Counted from the stretch's first letter, positions 47,020-56,664 are shown. The stretch: DNA of 64,000 bases from Aeromicrobium sp. Sec7.5 (GCF_036867135.1 NZ_JBAJIJ010000001.1:868001-932000), one strand, 5' to 3'. Numbers and translations are program-made. Notes: generated by a model not told the origin, from the letters alone.

Positions 47020-48285
47020 TCAGGCCTCGAACAGCCCCTGCGCGATGTGCTCGCCCTTGCGGACGCCCGGCGGAACGGCGTAGAGCGCCGAGCCGACGTG
47101 CCGGATGTACTCGTTGAGCGCGTCGGTCTTCAACGAGGTCTGCACCTGCACGAACTGGGCCGGATCACGCTGGAAGGACAGGAAGAACAGCCCGGCGGTG
47201 ATCTGGCCCAGGTCGTTGTTGCCGTCGACGTAGTTGTACCCGCGCCGCAGCAGGCGCACCCCGTCGTTCATGTCGGGGTGGGCGAGGCGCACGTGCGAGG
47301 CCGACGGCATGGCGAAGTCGCCGGTCGAGGACGGCATCGCGAAGTCGGGTTCGGTCATCTCGGTGCCACCGGAGAGCGGAGCGCCCTCACCCTTGGTGCG
47401 CCCCACCACCAGCTCCTGCTCCTGGAGGCGTGTGCGGTCCCAGCTCTCGATCGTCATCTGGATCGTGCGGGCCACGAGGTAGCTGCCGCCGGCCATCCAG
47501 CCGTCGTCGGCCCACACCCAGCGGTCGAGCGCCTCGGCGTCGTCGGACAGGACGTTGGCCGTGCCGTCCTTGAAGCCGAAGAGGTTCCGCGGTGTCTGCT
47601 GACCCGCGCTGGTGCGTGAGGTGCGGCCGTACCCGAGGCGGGTCCAGCGCACCTGGGCGCGCCCGAACGCGATGCGGCTCAGGTTGCGGATCGCGTGCAC
47701 CACGACCTGGGGGTCGTCGGCGCACGCCTGGATGCAGAGGTCGCCGTCGCTGATGGAGTCCTCGAGGAGGTCGAACGCGAACGAGGGGAGTGGCGTGAGC
47801 GCCTCGGGTCGCTTCGCCGCGATGCCGAACGGATCGCCGTCCCGGTCGAACAGCGACGCTCCGAGGCCGAAGGTGAGGGTGAGGTTGTGCGGACCGAGCC
47901 CGAGCGCCTCCCCGGTGTCGTCCGGGGGAGCGAGCGGCGAGCCGTCGGTGGCACCCGTCTCGCCGACCTCCTGGCCCGCGGTGAGCTGCGCTGCTGCTGC
48001 GGTCCAGTCATGCAGCAGCGAGACGAGCTCCTCGCGACCGGCACCGGCGGTCATGTCGAGGCTCGCGAAGTAGAGGTGCTGCTGCACCTCGGTCGTGATG
48101 CCGGCCTGGTGCTCGCCGTGGAAGTCGTGCGTCCCGCGGCTGGGGTCGGCGGCGTCGGCCGACGTCGCGCGGGCCGTGCCGAAGCCCACCGCCGTGCCCG
48201 CCGCTGCGACCGCGGCCAGGCCGAGGACGCCCCGGCGCGAGACGCCGCGGGGCGGGGGCCCCTGCGGCGGCGTGGACTCGTTCAT
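47020..48285 (-). CDS. efeB: Deferrochelatase/Dyp-type peroxidase EfeB
   Basis: 421 residues. A Tat signal (SRRGVLGLAAVAAAGTAVG) at the N-terminus; the heme peroxidase motif NLFGFKDGT (GxxDG) near 215 and the proximal His region MPSASHVRLAHP near 330. It is exported folded with heme and takes part in acid-type ferrous/heme iron uptake with EfeU and EfeO. Starts just upstream of the efeO stop; part of efeUOB. Confidence 0.95.
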   Translation of the reverse strand: MNESTPPQGPPPRGVSRRGVLGLAAVAAAGTAVGFGTARATSADAADPSRGTHDFHGEHQAGITTEVQQHLYFASLDMTAGAGREELVSLLHDWTAAAAQLTAGQEVGETGATDGSPLAPPDDTGEALGLGPHNLTLTFGLGASLFDRDGDPFGIAAKRPEALTPLPSFAFDLLEDSISDGDLCIQACADDPQVVVHAIRNLSRIAFGRAQVRWTRLGYGRTSRTSAGQQTPRNLFGFKDGTANVLSDDAEALDRWVWADDGWMAGGSYLVARTIQMTIESWDRTRLQEQELVVGRTKGEGAPLSGGTEMTEPDFAMPSSTGDFAMPSASHVRLAHPDMNDGVRLLRRGYNYVDGNNDLGQITAGLFFLSFQRDPAQFVQVQTSLKTDALNEYIRHVGSALYAVPPGVRKGEHIAQGLFEA

Positions 48286-48289
48286 CGGG

Positions 48290-49504
48290 TCACGCGCCGG
48301 GATCGACGCCGAGGACCGTGAACGTGAGCTTCGACAGGGGCTCGCTCAGGGCGTTGAGCTGCGCGCCCAGGGCGTTTCGAGCGGCCTGGTCGACCGTCTC
48401 GTACGAGACGAAGCCGGCGTCGTAGCTGCCGTAGGTCGCGAGCAGCGCCACCATGTCGGCGAACTTCTCGTCGAGCTCGGTCACGAGCTCCTCGCCGTCG
48501 GCGCCGTTCGCGGCGGCGATGTCCCGCACGCTCTCGTACGCGACCTGGGCGCCCTCGACGTTCGCCAGGAAGTCGTACAGGTCGGTGTGCGCGAACTCGT
48601 TCTCCTCGCCGGGCAGCTTGCCGTCCGGCGCGGCGATCTCGTCGAGCAGGCCGATCGCCCCGTTCGTGATGTCGTCGACGCTCAGCTCGAAGTCGTCGGC
48701 GTGGACCTCGTCGTACAGGGACTGGATGTCGGCGTCGAGCTGGTCGGCCACGGCCGCGCGGCCGGCCGCGTCGAGCGGCTGGATGTCCTCGTCGGGGTAG
48801 TTGCCGCGGGCCTCGTCGATCCAGAGGTCCATCTCGATGCGGTGGAAGCCGGTGAACGGCAGGCCCTCGGCCTCGGCGCCGGGCTTGCGGTAGTCGATCT
48901 TGGGATCGAGGTCGCCGAAGTTGCTGGCGGTGGGCTCGACGCGCTCGTAGTTGATGCGGGCCAGGGGGAACTGGCGGCGCGCCTCGTCGTCGTTGCCGGC
49001 CCGGTAGGCGTCGGTGAATGCCTGGGTACCCGTGACGAGCTCGGCGACCTGGGACTTCGTGTAGGCCGTGTAGCTCGCGACGGCGTCGTCGATCGCGGCC
49101 TGGTCGTCGGCGGAGACCTCGACGTCGTCGCCGGTCACGCTGAACGCGGACTGGCCGACGCCCTCGCCGACCATGCCGGGCTTGCAGACCGTGAAGTAGT
49201 CGCCCGGCTGGAGCTGGACCGTCAGGTCGCGGCTGGCACCGGCGGCGATGTTCTCGACCTCACCCACGATGCGCAGACCGTCGTCGGCGAGCACGTAGAA
49301 CTCGGTGACGTCGTCGCCGGTGTTCTCGACCTCGAACCGCACGGGTCCGCTCGTGGCGGTGGCCGACTCGACCGCGCAGTCGTCGGCGGTGCTGGTGACG
49401 GCGATCGCCGACGCGGCGGACGCGTTGTTCTCGACGCAGCCGCTGAGGACGAGGGCGCCGGCCAGGGCCAGCGGTGCGGCCCAGCGCAGGGAGTGGTGGT
49501 TCAT
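48290..49504 (-). CDS. efeO: Iron uptake lipoprotein EfeO (cupredoxin plus M75 domain)
   Basis: 404 residues. Signal with lipobox LVLSGC (Cys near 23). An N-terminal cupredoxin-like domain (about 35-125), with YFTVCKPGM as a metal-site segment, precedes an imelysin/M75 domain with the HxxE motif GFHRIEMDLW near 220. It delivers iron to EfeU. The start ATG at 49504 overlaps the efeU stop by one base. Confidence 0.95.
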   Translation of the reverse strand: MNHHSLRWAAPLALAGALVLSGCVENNASAASAIAVTSTADDCAVESATATSGPVRFEVENTGDDVTEFYVLADDGLRIVGEVENIAAGASRDLTVQLQPGDYFTVCKPGMVGEGVGQSAFSVTGDDVEVSADDQAAIDDAVASYTAYTKSQVAELVTGTQAFTDAYRAGNDDEARRQFPLARINYERVEPTASNFGDLDPKIDYRKPGAEAEGLPFTGFHRIEMDLWIDEARGNYPDEDIQPLDAAGRAAVADQLDADIQSLYDEVHADDFELSVDDITNGAIGLLDEIAAPDGKLPGEENEFAHTDLYDFLANVEGAQVAYESVRDIAAANGADGEELVTELDEKFADMVALLATYGSYDAGFVSYETVDQAARNALGAQLNALSEPLSKLTFTVLGVDPGA

Positions 49505-50400
49505 CAGGCGGAGGCTCCTTCGGGAACGGGGGAGGGTGCCGGCGAGCGGCGACGGGTGGTGCGCAGGAAGAGGGTCATGACGACGACGAGGTAGACGGCC
49601 CAGACCAGGACCTCGAGGACCGTCATCTCGGGGCTGAAGCCGATCGTGCCCTTGAGGATGGCCGCGGGCAGACCGGACGGGTCGATCACGTCGGGGATGC
49701 GGAAGAGCCAGGCGGAGTCGCCGTAGAGGCTCGAGAGGAGGCCGCCCGCGCCCTCCGGCGCCGGCTCGAACGGTCCGGGCAGGAACCGGGCCTCCTGGAG
49801 GTCGTGCACCGCGTAGGCCAGCACGCCCGCAGCGACGACGACCAGCAGCCCGCCGGTCCACTGGAAGAAGCGGGCCAGGTCGATGCGCACGATGCCGCGG
49901 TGGATCAGGGCGCCCAGGGCGACCGCGGTGGCGAGGCCGAGCATCGCGCCGAGCCACGGCGACTCGCCGTCGCCGGAGGAACGGACGGCACTCCAGAGGA
50001 ACAGGGCGGTCTCGATGCCCTCACGAGCGACGGCCAGGAACCCCACGAGCACGAGGCTCCATGCGGCGCCGGTGAGGGCGCGGTCGACCTCGCCCTCCAG
50101 ATGGCCCTTGAGGTGACGCGCCGTCCTGGCCATCCAGAACACCATCCAGGTCACGAAGCCGACGGCGATGATCGACATCGTGCCGCCGATCAGCTCCTGC
50201 GCCTGGAAGGAGAGCCCGTAGGTGCCGAAGGTGAGGATCGCGCCGACGGCGAGCGACAGCAGGACCGCGGCGGCGACGCCGAGCCAGATCCGGGGACGGA
50301 CATCGGATCGACCGACCTTGCGCACGTAGGCGAGCAGGATGCCGACGACGAGTGCGGCCTCCAGGCCCTCGCGCAGTCCGATGATGAACGTGCCGACCAC
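49504..50400 (-). CDS. efeU: High-affinity iron permease EfeU (FTR1 family)
   Basis: 298 residues with about seven membrane helices. Two REGLE-type motifs, [12 protein letters not shown] near 10 and [12 protein letters not shown] near 120, carry the iron-binding Glu pairs. First gene of efeUOB, starting with GTG at 50400. A predicted DtxR/IdeR box covers the likely -10 region. Confidence 0.95.
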   Translation of the reverse strand: MVGTFIIGLREGLEAALVVGILLAYVRKVGRSDVRPRIWLGVAAAVLLSLAVGAILTFGTYGLSFQAQELIGGTMSIIAVGFVTWMVFWMARTARHLKGHLEGEVDRALTGAAWSLVLVGFLAVAREGIETALFLWSAVRSSGDGESPWLGAMLGLATAVALGALIHRGIVRIDLARFFQWTGGLLVVVAAGVLAYAVHDLQEARFLPGPFEPAPEGAGGLLSSLYGDSAWLFRIPDVIDPSGLPAAILKGTIGFSPEMTVLEVLVWAVYLVVVMTLFLRTTRRRSPAPSPVPEGASA

Positions 50401-50434
50401 GATGCTCCGTCCGTTGCCTTCTCACGGTGATTGC

Positions 50435-50453
50435 TCAGGGTAGGCTCACCTGA
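50435..50453. promoter_or_regulatory. Predicted DtxR/IdeR iron box upstream of efeUOB
   Basis: TCAGGGTAGGCTCACCTGA matches 15 of 19 positions of the IdeR/DtxR consensus as I know it (TTAGGTTAGGCTAACCTAA), and its outer arms are part of a 7-bp perfect inverted repeat (GCTCAGG, 50433-50439; CCTGAGC, 50449-50455). It overlaps TACCCT on the minus strand, a plausible efeU -10. Confidence 0.75.
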
Positions 50454-50593
50454 GCACCGGAGCACGGTAACACCGCTGCTGCTCGCGTGAAACTCCTGCG
50501 GCCCGGGAGCGGGGCCGAATCGGTCACACCGCCGTCCTCGTCGGCTCTCGGCCGCCGATCCGCCCTGCTGCCCCCGCCGCTAGGCTCGAACTC

Positions 50594-51373
50594 GTGCGTA
50601 TCGCCAGATTTGCCGCAGACGATGATCCCCGGTTCGGCGTCGTGGGAGAGGAGGACGGCACTCCCACGCTCGCGGTGCTCAAGGGCGACCCGCTCTACGC
50701 CGGCATCGAGCTGACGGGCGAGAAGGTCCCGCTCGACGACGTCCGCCTGCTGGCGCCGGTCATCCCGCGCAGCAAGGTCCTCGGGATCGGACGCAACTAC
50801 GCCGCGCACGCGGCCGAGCTCGGCCACGACGTCCCGTCGGAGCCGCTGGTCTTCCTCAAGCCCAACACCAGCGTCGTGGGCCCGGGCGACCCGATCGTCT
50901 ACCCGCGCGCGACCAAGGATCTCCACTTCGAGGGCGAGCTCGCCGTCGTCATCGGGCGCATCTGCCGCGACGTTCCCGCCGCCGATGCCGCCAAGGTCGT
51001 CTTCGGCTACACCGTCGCCAACGACGTGACGGCCCGCGACCTGCAGAAGTCCGACGGCCAGTGGGCCCGCGCGAAGGGCTACGACACGTTCTGCCCGCTC
51101 GGCCCCTGGATCGAGACCAACCTCGACACCAGCAACCTGCGGGTCCGCACGACCCTGAACGGCGAGACCCAGCAGGACGGCACGACGGCCGACATGGTCT
51201 TCGACGTCCCCGCGATCATCGCCCACGTCTCGAGCTTCATGACGCTGCTGCCCGGCGACGTCATCCTCACGGGCACGCCGGAGGGCGTCGGGCCGATGCA
51301 GGTCGGCGACTCCGTCAGCATCACCGTCGCCGGCATCGGCACCCTCGTCAACCAGGTGGTCTCGCATGACTGA
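50594..51373 (+). CDS. Fumarylacetoacetate hydrolase family protein
   Basis: 259 residues. [18 protein letters not shown] near 65, [10 protein letters not shown] near 118, NDVTARDLQ near 140 and [14 protein letters not shown] near 230 are the FAH-fold metal and substrate motifs. Such proteins include oxaloacetate tautomerases/decarboxylases and hydratases or hydrolases of aromatic catabolism; the exact substrate is unknown. The GTG at 50594 follows TAGGCT by seven bases. Overlaps gltX by eight bases. Confidence 0.9.
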   Translation: MRIARFAADDDPRFGVVGEEDGTPTLAVLKGDPLYAGIELTGEKVPLDDVRLLAPVIPRSKVLGIGRNYAAHAAELGHDVPSEPLVFLKPNTSVVGPGDPIVYPRATKDLHFEGELAVVIGRICRDVPAADAAKVVFGYTVANDVTARDLQKSDGQWARAKGYDTFCPLGPWIETNLDTSNLRVRTTLNGETQQDGTTADMVFDVPAIIAHVSSFMTLLPGDVILTGTPEGVGPMQVGDSVSITVAGIGTLVNQVVSHD

Positions 51374-52877
51374 CACCGTCCCCGCCACCGCCCCGAGCAA
51401 GCCGGTGGTTGCGCGCTTCTGCCCCTCGCCCACGGGCAACCCGCACGTCGGCATGGCCCGCACCGCGCTGTTCAGCTGGGCGTTCGCGCGCCACCACGGC
51501 GGCACGTTCGTCTTCCGCATCGAGGACACCGACGCGAGTCGCGACAACCAGGAGTCGTACGACCTCCTGGTCGACGTCATGCGCTGGCTCGGTCTCGACT
51601 GGGACGAGGGCGTCGAGGTCGGTGGCGACAACGGCCCGTACCGCCAGAGCGAGCGCATGGACGTCTACGCCGACGTCGCGCAGCGCCTGCTCGACGCCGG
51701 CCTGGCCTACAGGGCCTACGACACCGCCGAGGAGCTCGAGGAGCGCCGCGACGCCGCGCGCGCCGAGGGGCGCCCCAGCGGCTACGACGGCCTGCACCGC
51801 GACCTGACGCCTGAGCAGCAGGCGGCGTACGAGGCCGAGGGCCGCAAGCCGGTCATCCGCTTCAAGATGCCCGCCAAGGACTGGACCTTCGACGACCTCG
51901 TGCGCGGTCCGATCACGTTCGGCGCCGACAACGTGCAGGACTTCGTCATCGTGCGTGCCAACGGCCAGCCCCTGTACACGCTGACCAACCCCACCGACGA
52001 CGCGATGATGGGCATCACCCACGTGCTGCGCGGTGAGGACATCCTGTCGTCGACCCCGCGTCAGATCGCGCTCTACGAGGCCTTCGCGGAGATCGGCGTC
52101 GGCGACGGCTCCACCCCGCGCTTCGGCCACCTGCCGTACGTCATGGGCCAGGGCAATCGCAAGCTGTCCAAGCGTGATCCGGAGTCGAACCTGCTCGGCT
52201 ACCGCGAGCAGGGCTTCCTGCCCGAGGGCCTGCTGAACTACCTCGCGCTGCTCGGCTGGTCGCTGCCGGCGGTCGACGGCGTCGAGCGCGACGTCTTCAG
52301 CCTGGCCGATCTCGTCGAGGCCTTCGACGTCTCGCGGGTCAACCCCAACCCGGCACGCTTCGACCTGGCCAAGTGCGAGGCGATCAACGGCGACCACATC
52401 CGTCTGCTGCCGGTCGAGGAGGTCGCGGAGCGCCTGCTGCCGTACCTGCAGACCGCGGGTCTGATCGGCACGCCGGCCGACGACGCTCAGGTCGCCCTGC
52501 TCGCCGCGGCCACGCCCCTCGTGCACGAGCGGATCGCCAAGCTCACCGAGGCCGTCGACATGCTCCGGTTCCTGTTCGTCGACGACGACGACTTCGTGGT
52601 CGACGAGGCCGACGCCGCCAAGAACCTCGACGAGAAGGGCCAGGCCACGGCGCGCGCCGCCCGCGACGCGCTGGCCGAGCTGCAGACCTGGGACACCGAG
52701 TCGATCGAGGCGGCGCTGCGCGCGTCGCTCGTCGACGGCCTGGGCCTCAAGCCGCGCCTGGCCTTCGGCCCGGTCCGGGTCGCCGTGACCGGCAGCCGCA
52801 TCTCGCCGCCGCTCTTCGAGTCGCTCGAGCTCCTCGGGCGGTCCCGCACGCTGGCCCGTCTCTCCGCAGCCCTGTGA
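51366..52877 (+). CDS. gltX: Glutamate--tRNA ligase
   Basis: 503 residues, class I. The HIGH-like motif is [14 protein letters not shown] near 22 and the KMSKS-like motif is [11 protein letters not shown] near 255. In bacteria without GlnRS it also charges tRNA-Gln, with GatCAB correcting. Overlap with the FAH-family gene suggests shared transcription. Its substrate tRNAs, tRNA-Gln and two tRNA-Glu, are encoded within 800 bases downstream. Confidence 0.98.
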   Translation: MTDTVPATAPSKPVVARFCPSPTGNPHVGMARTALFSWAFARHHGGTFVFRIEDTDASRDNQESYDLLVDVMRWLGLDWDEGVEVGGDNGPYRQSERMDVYADVAQRLLDAGLAYRAYDTAEELEERRDAARAEGRPSGYDGLHRDLTPEQQAAYEAEGRKPVIRFKMPAKDWTFDDLVRGPITFGADNVQDFVIVRANGQPLYTLTNPTDDAMMGITHVLRGEDILSSTPRQIALYEAFAEIGVGDGSTPRFGHLPYVMGQGNRKLSKRDPESNLLGYREQGFLPEGLLNYLALLGWSLPAVDGVERDVFSLADLVEAFDVSRVNPNPARFDLAKCEAINGDHIRLLPVEEVAERLLPYLQTAGLIGTPADDAQVALLAAATPLVHERIAKLTEAVDMLRFLFVDDDDFVVDEADAAKNLDEKGQATARAARDALAELQTWDTESIEAALRASLVDGLGLKPRLAFGPVRVAVTGSRISPPLFESLELLGRSRTLARLSAAL

Positions 52878-52887
52878 GGGGCGCGCG

Positions 52888-53304
52888 GTGAGCGCCTTCG
52901 TGCACCGCCTGCGGGTCCGCTACCAGGAGTGCGACCCGCAGGGCATCGTCTTCAACGCGAACTACGTGGCCTACGTCGACGTCGCCCTCACCGAGCTCTG
53001 GCGAGGAGCCTTCGGCAGCTACGACCAAGTCGTCGCCGAGCACGGGATCGACCTCGTCGTCGGCTCACTCACGATCGACTTCCGGTCGTCGGCGCGTCCG
53101 GACGACCTGATCGACATCGGCCTGAGCCTGACCGCGATCGGCACGACCTCGATGACGTGGGCGATCGAGATCCGACGCGACGACGAGCTCCTCGTCGAGG
53201 GATCGATCCGCCACGTGTGCGTCGGGGCCACCTCGATGGGCAAGGTGCCGGTCCCGGATCGGGTTCGCGCCGTGTTGACCGGGGCGTACGGCGATCGGGC
53301 GTGA
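52888..53304 (+). CDS. Acyl-CoA thioesterase, hotdog (4HBT) family
   Basis: 138 residues. RVRYQECDPQGIVFNANYVAYVDVALTE is the 4HBT N-terminal catalytic region with Asp in the ECDPQGIVF stretch. One domain, no signal. It hydrolyses a thioester, substrate unknown. The GTG at 52888 follows gltX by 10 bases, so it is probably in the same transcript. The next genes are tRNAs with their own promoter. Confidence 0.88.
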   Translation: MSAFVHRLRVRYQECDPQGIVFNANYVAYVDVALTELWRGAFGSYDQVVAEHGIDLVVGSLTIDFRSSARPDDLIDIGLSLTAIGTTSMTWAIEIRRDDELLVEGSIRHVCVGATSMGKVPVPDRVRAVLTGAYGDRA

Positions 53305-53309
53305 CCGGT

Positions 53310-53339
53310 TTGGGTGCCAGGAGTGACGTCGGGTAGAGT
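53310..53339 (+). promoter_or_regulatory. Promoter of the tRNA-Gln/Glu cluster
   Basis: TTGGGT (53310-53315) and TAGAGT (53334-53339) with an 18-bp spacer, 49 bases before tRNA-Gln. Confidence 0.55.
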
Positions 53340-53388
53340 GTCACCTCGGTTCGGAAGCCTCGGATTTTCGAGGGATCCGATACCCCCA

Positions 53389-53460
53389 TGGGGTATGGTG
53401 TAATTGGCAACACGGCTGATTCTGGTTCAGTTGTTCTAGGTTCGAGTCCTAGTACCCCAG
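53389..53460 (+). tRNA. tRNA-Gln (anticodon CTG)
   Basis: 72 bases. Acceptor TGGGGTA pairs with TACCCCA; anticodon loop TTCTGGT; T arm CTAGG-TTCGAGT-CCTAG. CCA is not encoded. A perfect 8-bp hairpin (GGTCGGGC/GCCCGACC) lies in the spacer before the next tRNA. Confidence 0.97.
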
Positions 53461-53486
53461 CTGTGGTCGGGCTTGCCCGACCCCGC

Positions 53487-53559
53487 GCCCCGTTGGTCTA
53501 GCGGTTATGACGCCGCCCTCTCAAGGCGGAGATCGCCGGTTCGAATCCGGTACGGGGTA
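53487..53559 (+). tRNA. tRNA-Glu (anticodon CTC), copy 1
   Basis: 73 bases. Acceptor GCCCCGT pairs with ACGGGGT (first pair G-T); anticodon stem CCGCC/GGCGG with loop CTCTCAA; T arm CCGG-TTCGAAT-CCGG. CCA not encoded. Confidence 0.97.
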
Positions 53560-53597
53560 CGAGCGCACCACGGTGCGTCGCACGGCCTTCGGGCTGT

Positions 53598-53670
53598 GGC
53601 CCCGTTGTGTAGCGGCCTAGCACGTCGCCCTCTCAAGGCGGTAGCGCGGGTTCGAATCCCGTCGGGGCTA
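53598..53670 (+). tRNA. tRNA-Glu (anticodon CTC), copy 2
   Basis: 73 bases. Acceptor GGCCCCG pairs with CGGGGCT (first pair G-T); the anticodon arm is TCGCC-CTCTCAA-GGCGG, with a T-G pair, and the T arm is GCGGG-TTCGAAT-CCCGT. It differs from copy 1 in the acceptor and D arms but has the same anticodon. Confidence 0.93.
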
Positions 53671-53673
53671 CGA

Positions 53674-53703
53674 GACCCCCACCGGCTCCACCTGGTGGGG
53701 GTC
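53674..53703 (+). terminator. Intrinsic terminator after the tRNA cluster
   Basis: Stem GACCCCCACC/GGTGGGGGTC with a 10-base loop, followed by the T-rich TTCTTGTT. Confidence 0.85.
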
Positions 53704-53733
53704 TTCTTGTTGCCCGCCCCCAGAGACCTCCTG

Positions 53734-53802
53734 CCACCAGATGTGTGCGCCAACTCGGCTGGGTGAGTTCTGCGGGGCCGAGTTTGCGCACCAATGTGGT
53801 GG
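53734..53802. repeat. Long imperfect inverted repeat (26-bp arms)
   Basis: Arms 53734-53759 and 53777-53802 match at 22 of 26 positions with a 17-base loop. It lies in the gene-free stretch after the tRNA terminator and could be a REP-like or miniature palindromic element; no other copy was found by eye in this window. Confidence 0.7.
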
Positions 53803-53865
53803 TCAAGGGTGGGTGGCGGCGCGCGCGGCGCGGGGACGCGGCTGCTCACCTGTAGCGTCGTGGGC

Positions 53866-54603
53866 ATGGAAGAGTCTCGGATCGCCGTCCTGATCGACGC
53901 CGACAACGCACCCGCGAAGAAGATCGACGCGATCCTGAGCGAGGTCGCCACGGTGGGCGTGGCCCACGTGCGCCGGGCCTACGGCGACTGGACCAACCCG
54001 ACGATCGGCCCGTGGTCGAAGGTCCTGCAGGACTACGCGATCGCGCCGATCCAGCAGTTCGCCTACACCAAGGGCAAGAACGCCTCCGACATCGCGATGG
54101 TCATCGACGCGATGGACATCCTCTCCACCGGCACGGCCCAGGGCTTCGCGATCGTCTCGAGCGACGCCGACTTCACCCCCCTCGTGATGCGCCTTCGCCA
54201 GTCCGGCGCGATCGTGCTCGGCTTCGGCCAGGAGAAGACCCCCAACGCCTTCGTCAACGCCTGCACGCGCTTCGTGTACCTCGAGCGCATCGGCGGCGAG
54301 GAGGCCGACCAGGAGCGCCCCGAGAAGCGGGCCGGCGGCACCCGCATGAGCGGCAACGAGATGCGCGGCAACTCCCGTCTCGTGCAGATGCTGCGCGCGG
54401 CGGTCGACGCCGATGCCGACGACCACGGCTGGGCCACGTTGTCGGCGGTCGGCAAGCAGGTCCGCAACCAGTCGTCCTTCGAGCCGCGCAACTACGGCTA
54501 CGCCAAGCTCATCAGCCTGCTGGAGGAGATCGATCTGTTCGAGATCGACAAGTCCACCGCGAACGTCCAGCTGCGGCGCAAGGAAGCGCCCAACCAGCGC
54601 TGA
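53866..54603 (+). CDS. NYN domain plus OST-HTH/LOTUS domain protein
   Basis: 245 residues. The N-terminal NYN (PIN-like) nuclease domain has RIAVLIDADNA near 5-15, ASDIAMVIDAMDIL near 75 and FAIVSSDADFTPLV near 100, giving the acidic metal residues. After a flexible charged linker, the C-terminal region (about 165-235, RLVQMLRAAVD to SLLEEIDLFEI) fits the OST-HTH/LOTUS fold. An RNA-directed role is likely but the substrate is unknown. The ATG at 53866 follows TAGCGT by seven bases. Confidence 0.88.
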   Translation: MEESRIAVLIDADNAPAKKIDAILSEVATVGVAHVRRAYGDWTNPTIGPWSKVLQDYAIAPIQQFAYTKGKNASDIAMVIDAMDILSTGTAQGFAIVSSDADFTPLVMRLRQSGAIVLGFGQEKTPNAFVNACTRFVYLERIGGEEADQERPEKRAGGTRMSGNEMRGNSRLVQMLRAAVDADADDHGWATLSAVGKQVRNQSSFEPRNYGYAKLISLLEEIDLFEIDKSTANVQLRRKEAPNQR

Positions 54604-54658
54604 CGCCCGCGTCCGAAACCCGCCAGACGCGGTGGGTGTCGCGACGCATGATGGAGTC

Positions 54659-56119
54659 ATGACCGACGCGCGCGACCCGCAGCACGAGCGCCAGTACCGC
54701 GCCGTGCAGTCGCGCGACGCGCGGTTCGACGGCGTGTTCTTCACCGCCGTCCGCACGACGGGCATCTATTGCCGTCCGTCGTGCCCGGCCGTCACACCCC
54801 GGGCCCACAACGTCCTGTTCTACCGGTCGGCGGCTGCCGCGCATGGCGCCGGCTTCCGCGCCTGCCGCCGGTGCCGGCCCGACACCGTGCCGGGGTCGCC
54901 GGAGTGGAATCACCGGGCCGACGCCGTGGGTCGCGCGATGCGCCTGATCCGCGACGGCCTCGTCGAGCGCGAGGGCGTCGAGGGGCTCGCGCAGCGCCTG
55001 GGCTACAGCTCGCGCCAGGTGCACCGCCTGCTTGCCTCGGAGGTCGGCGCGGGTCCGCTCGCGCTGGCCCGCGGCGCCCGCGCCCACACGGCTCGCCTGC
55101 TCGTGGAGACCACGTCGCTCTCCATGGCGGACGTCGCCCATGCGGCGGGATTCGCCTCGGTGCGCCAGTTCAACGACACGATGCGCGAGGTCTACGGGTG
55201 TACGCCGACCGAGCTGCGCCGACGCCGCGTGCCGGGATCCGCCGCCGGGCACCTCACCCTGCGCCTGGCCGTCCGGCAGCCCTTCGACGGCGCCGGACTG
55301 ATCCAGTTCCTGGAGGACCACGCCGTGCCGGGCGTCGAGATGGTGCGCGACGGCACCTACGCCCGCGTCGTGCAGCTGCCACACGGCCCGGGGGTCGTCG
55401 AGCTGACGCCGTCCGGCGACCACGTGCTGGCCCGGCTCGAGCTCACCGACCTGCGTGACACCGCGGTGGCGGTCGAGCGCTCGCGGAGCCTGCTCGACCT
55501 CGACGCCGACCCGCAGGCGATCGACGCCGTGCTCGGTGCCGATCCCCAGCTGGCCGTATTGGTGGCCGAGGTCCCGGGCCTGCGGCTTCCGGGCGGCTTC
55601 GATCCGGTCGAGACGGCCGTGCGCACCGTCGTGGGCCAGCAGGTCTCGGTCACGGGTGCTCGCACGGTCCTGGGCCGCCTGGCCGACCAGCTCGGGCAGC
55701 CGGTCGACCTGTCCCTCGCCGCCGAGCACGGGCTGCTCCGCAGCTTCCCGACCACCGAGGTCCTGGCCGACCTCGATCCCGAGACGCTGCCGATGCCGCG
55801 CTCCCGGGGCCGTGCGGTCGCCACGATCGCCGGCGCCGTCGCGGCGGGCGAGCTCGACCTCTCACCGGGTGCCGACCGCGTCGCCACGCGAGCTGCCCTC
55901 GTGGCCCTGCGCGGCATCGGACCCTGGACCGCCGACTACGTCCTGATGCGCGGTCTGGGCGATCCCGACGTCCTGCTCACGACCGACCTCGTCCTGCGCC
56001 GCGAGCTCGACGCCCGCGGCCTCACCCCCGAGCAGACCGACCGGTGGGCGCCCTGGCGCTCCTACGCCGGCCTGCACCTCTGGCGCTCCGCCACCTCACC
56101 CGACAGGATTCCCAGATGA
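54659..56119 (+). CDS. Ada-type sensor / AraC / AlkA fusion (DNA-3-methyladenine glycosylase)
   Basis: 486 residues in three modules. (1) Ada zinc domain, about 1-75, with Cys residues in IYCRPSCP and CRRCRP; the first would accept a methyl group from phosphotriesters. (2) AraC HTH, about 85-175. (3) AlkA domain, about 190-486, with the HhH motif [22 protein letters not shown] carrying the catalytic Asp. It removes alkylated bases and probably activates its own operon. The next gene, ogt, overlaps by four bases. CATGAT is six bases before the ATG. Confidence 0.95.
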   Translation: MTDARDPQHERQYRAVQSRDARFDGVFFTAVRTTGIYCRPSCPAVTPRAHNVLFYRSAAAAHGAGFRACRRCRPDTVPGSPEWNHRADAVGRAMRLIRDGLVEREGVEGLAQRLGYSSRQVHRLLASEVGAGPLALARGARAHTARLLVETTSLSMADVAHAAGFASVRQFNDTMREVYGCTPTELRRRRVPGSAAGHLTLRLAVRQPFDGAGLIQFLEDHAVPGVEMVRDGTYARVVQLPHGPGVVELTPSGDHVLARLELTDLRDTAVAVERSRSLLDLDADPQAIDAVLGADPQLAVLVAEVPGLRLPGGFDPVETAVRTVVGQQVSVTGARTVLGRLADQLGQPVDLSLAAEHGLLRSFPTTEVLADLDPETLPMPRSRGRAVATIAGAVAAGELDLSPGADRVATRAALVALRGIGPWTADYVLMRGLGDPDVLLTTDLVLRRELDARGLTPEQTDRWAPWRSYAGLHLWRSATSPDRIPR

Positions 56120-56577
56120 CGACACGATGGATGGACTCACCCATCGGCGGCCTCCGCCTCCACAGCTCCGCGGGGCTGCTCACCGCCATCGAGTTCGGCG
56201 CGGAGGTCCGCGGCGAGCGGGTTCCCGACCCGGTGCTCGACGCCACCGAGACCCAGCTGTCCGAGTACTTCGCGGGCGACCGCCAGGAGTTCGACCTGCC
56301 CTTGGCCAACGACGGCACCGAGTTCCAGCAGAAGGTGTGGGGCGAGCTGCGCCGCATCCCCTTCGGCGAGACCGCGAGCTACAGCGAGATCGCTGCCCGG
56401 CTCGGGTACGAGCCCGTCGTCTCGCGCGCCGTCGGCGCGGCCAACGGCGCCAACCCGATCCCGGTCGTGGTGCCCTGCCACCGGGTCATCGGCTCCGACG
56501 GCACGCTCACGGGCTACGCCGGCGGCGTCGAGCGCAAGCGGATCCTGCTCGACCTGGAGCGCCCCGGCCTGTTCTGA
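56116..56577 (+). CDS. ogt: Methylated-DNA--[protein]-cysteine S-methyltransferase
   Basis: 153 residues. The active-site [12 protein letters not shown] near 120 includes the acceptor Cys; the HTH recognition helix region [21 protein letters not shown] precedes it. It directly reverses O6-methylguanine. Translationally coupled to the Ada-AlkA fusion gene (ATGA), making a compact alkylation-repair operon that splits Ada functions between two proteins. Confidence 0.96.
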   Translation: MTTRWMDSPIGGLRLHSSAGLLTAIEFGAEVRGERVPDPVLDATETQLSEYFAGDRQEFDLPLANDGTEFQQKVWGELRRIPFGETASYSEIAARLGYEPVVSRAVGAANGANPIPVVVPCHRVIGSDGTLTGYAGGVERKRILLDLERPGLF

Positions 56578-56664
56578 CGCGCTTCGCCCGCGCCTCGGAC
56601 GTGCACCGAGAGTTCACTCGCATACGGCACGATGGGACCCGAACCGATCCACACGAGGAGCGTC

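Noticed and set aside
53473..53766. 97-codon open frame across the tRNA cluster
   Set aside because: It runs through three tRNA genes and a terminator; not a protein gene.
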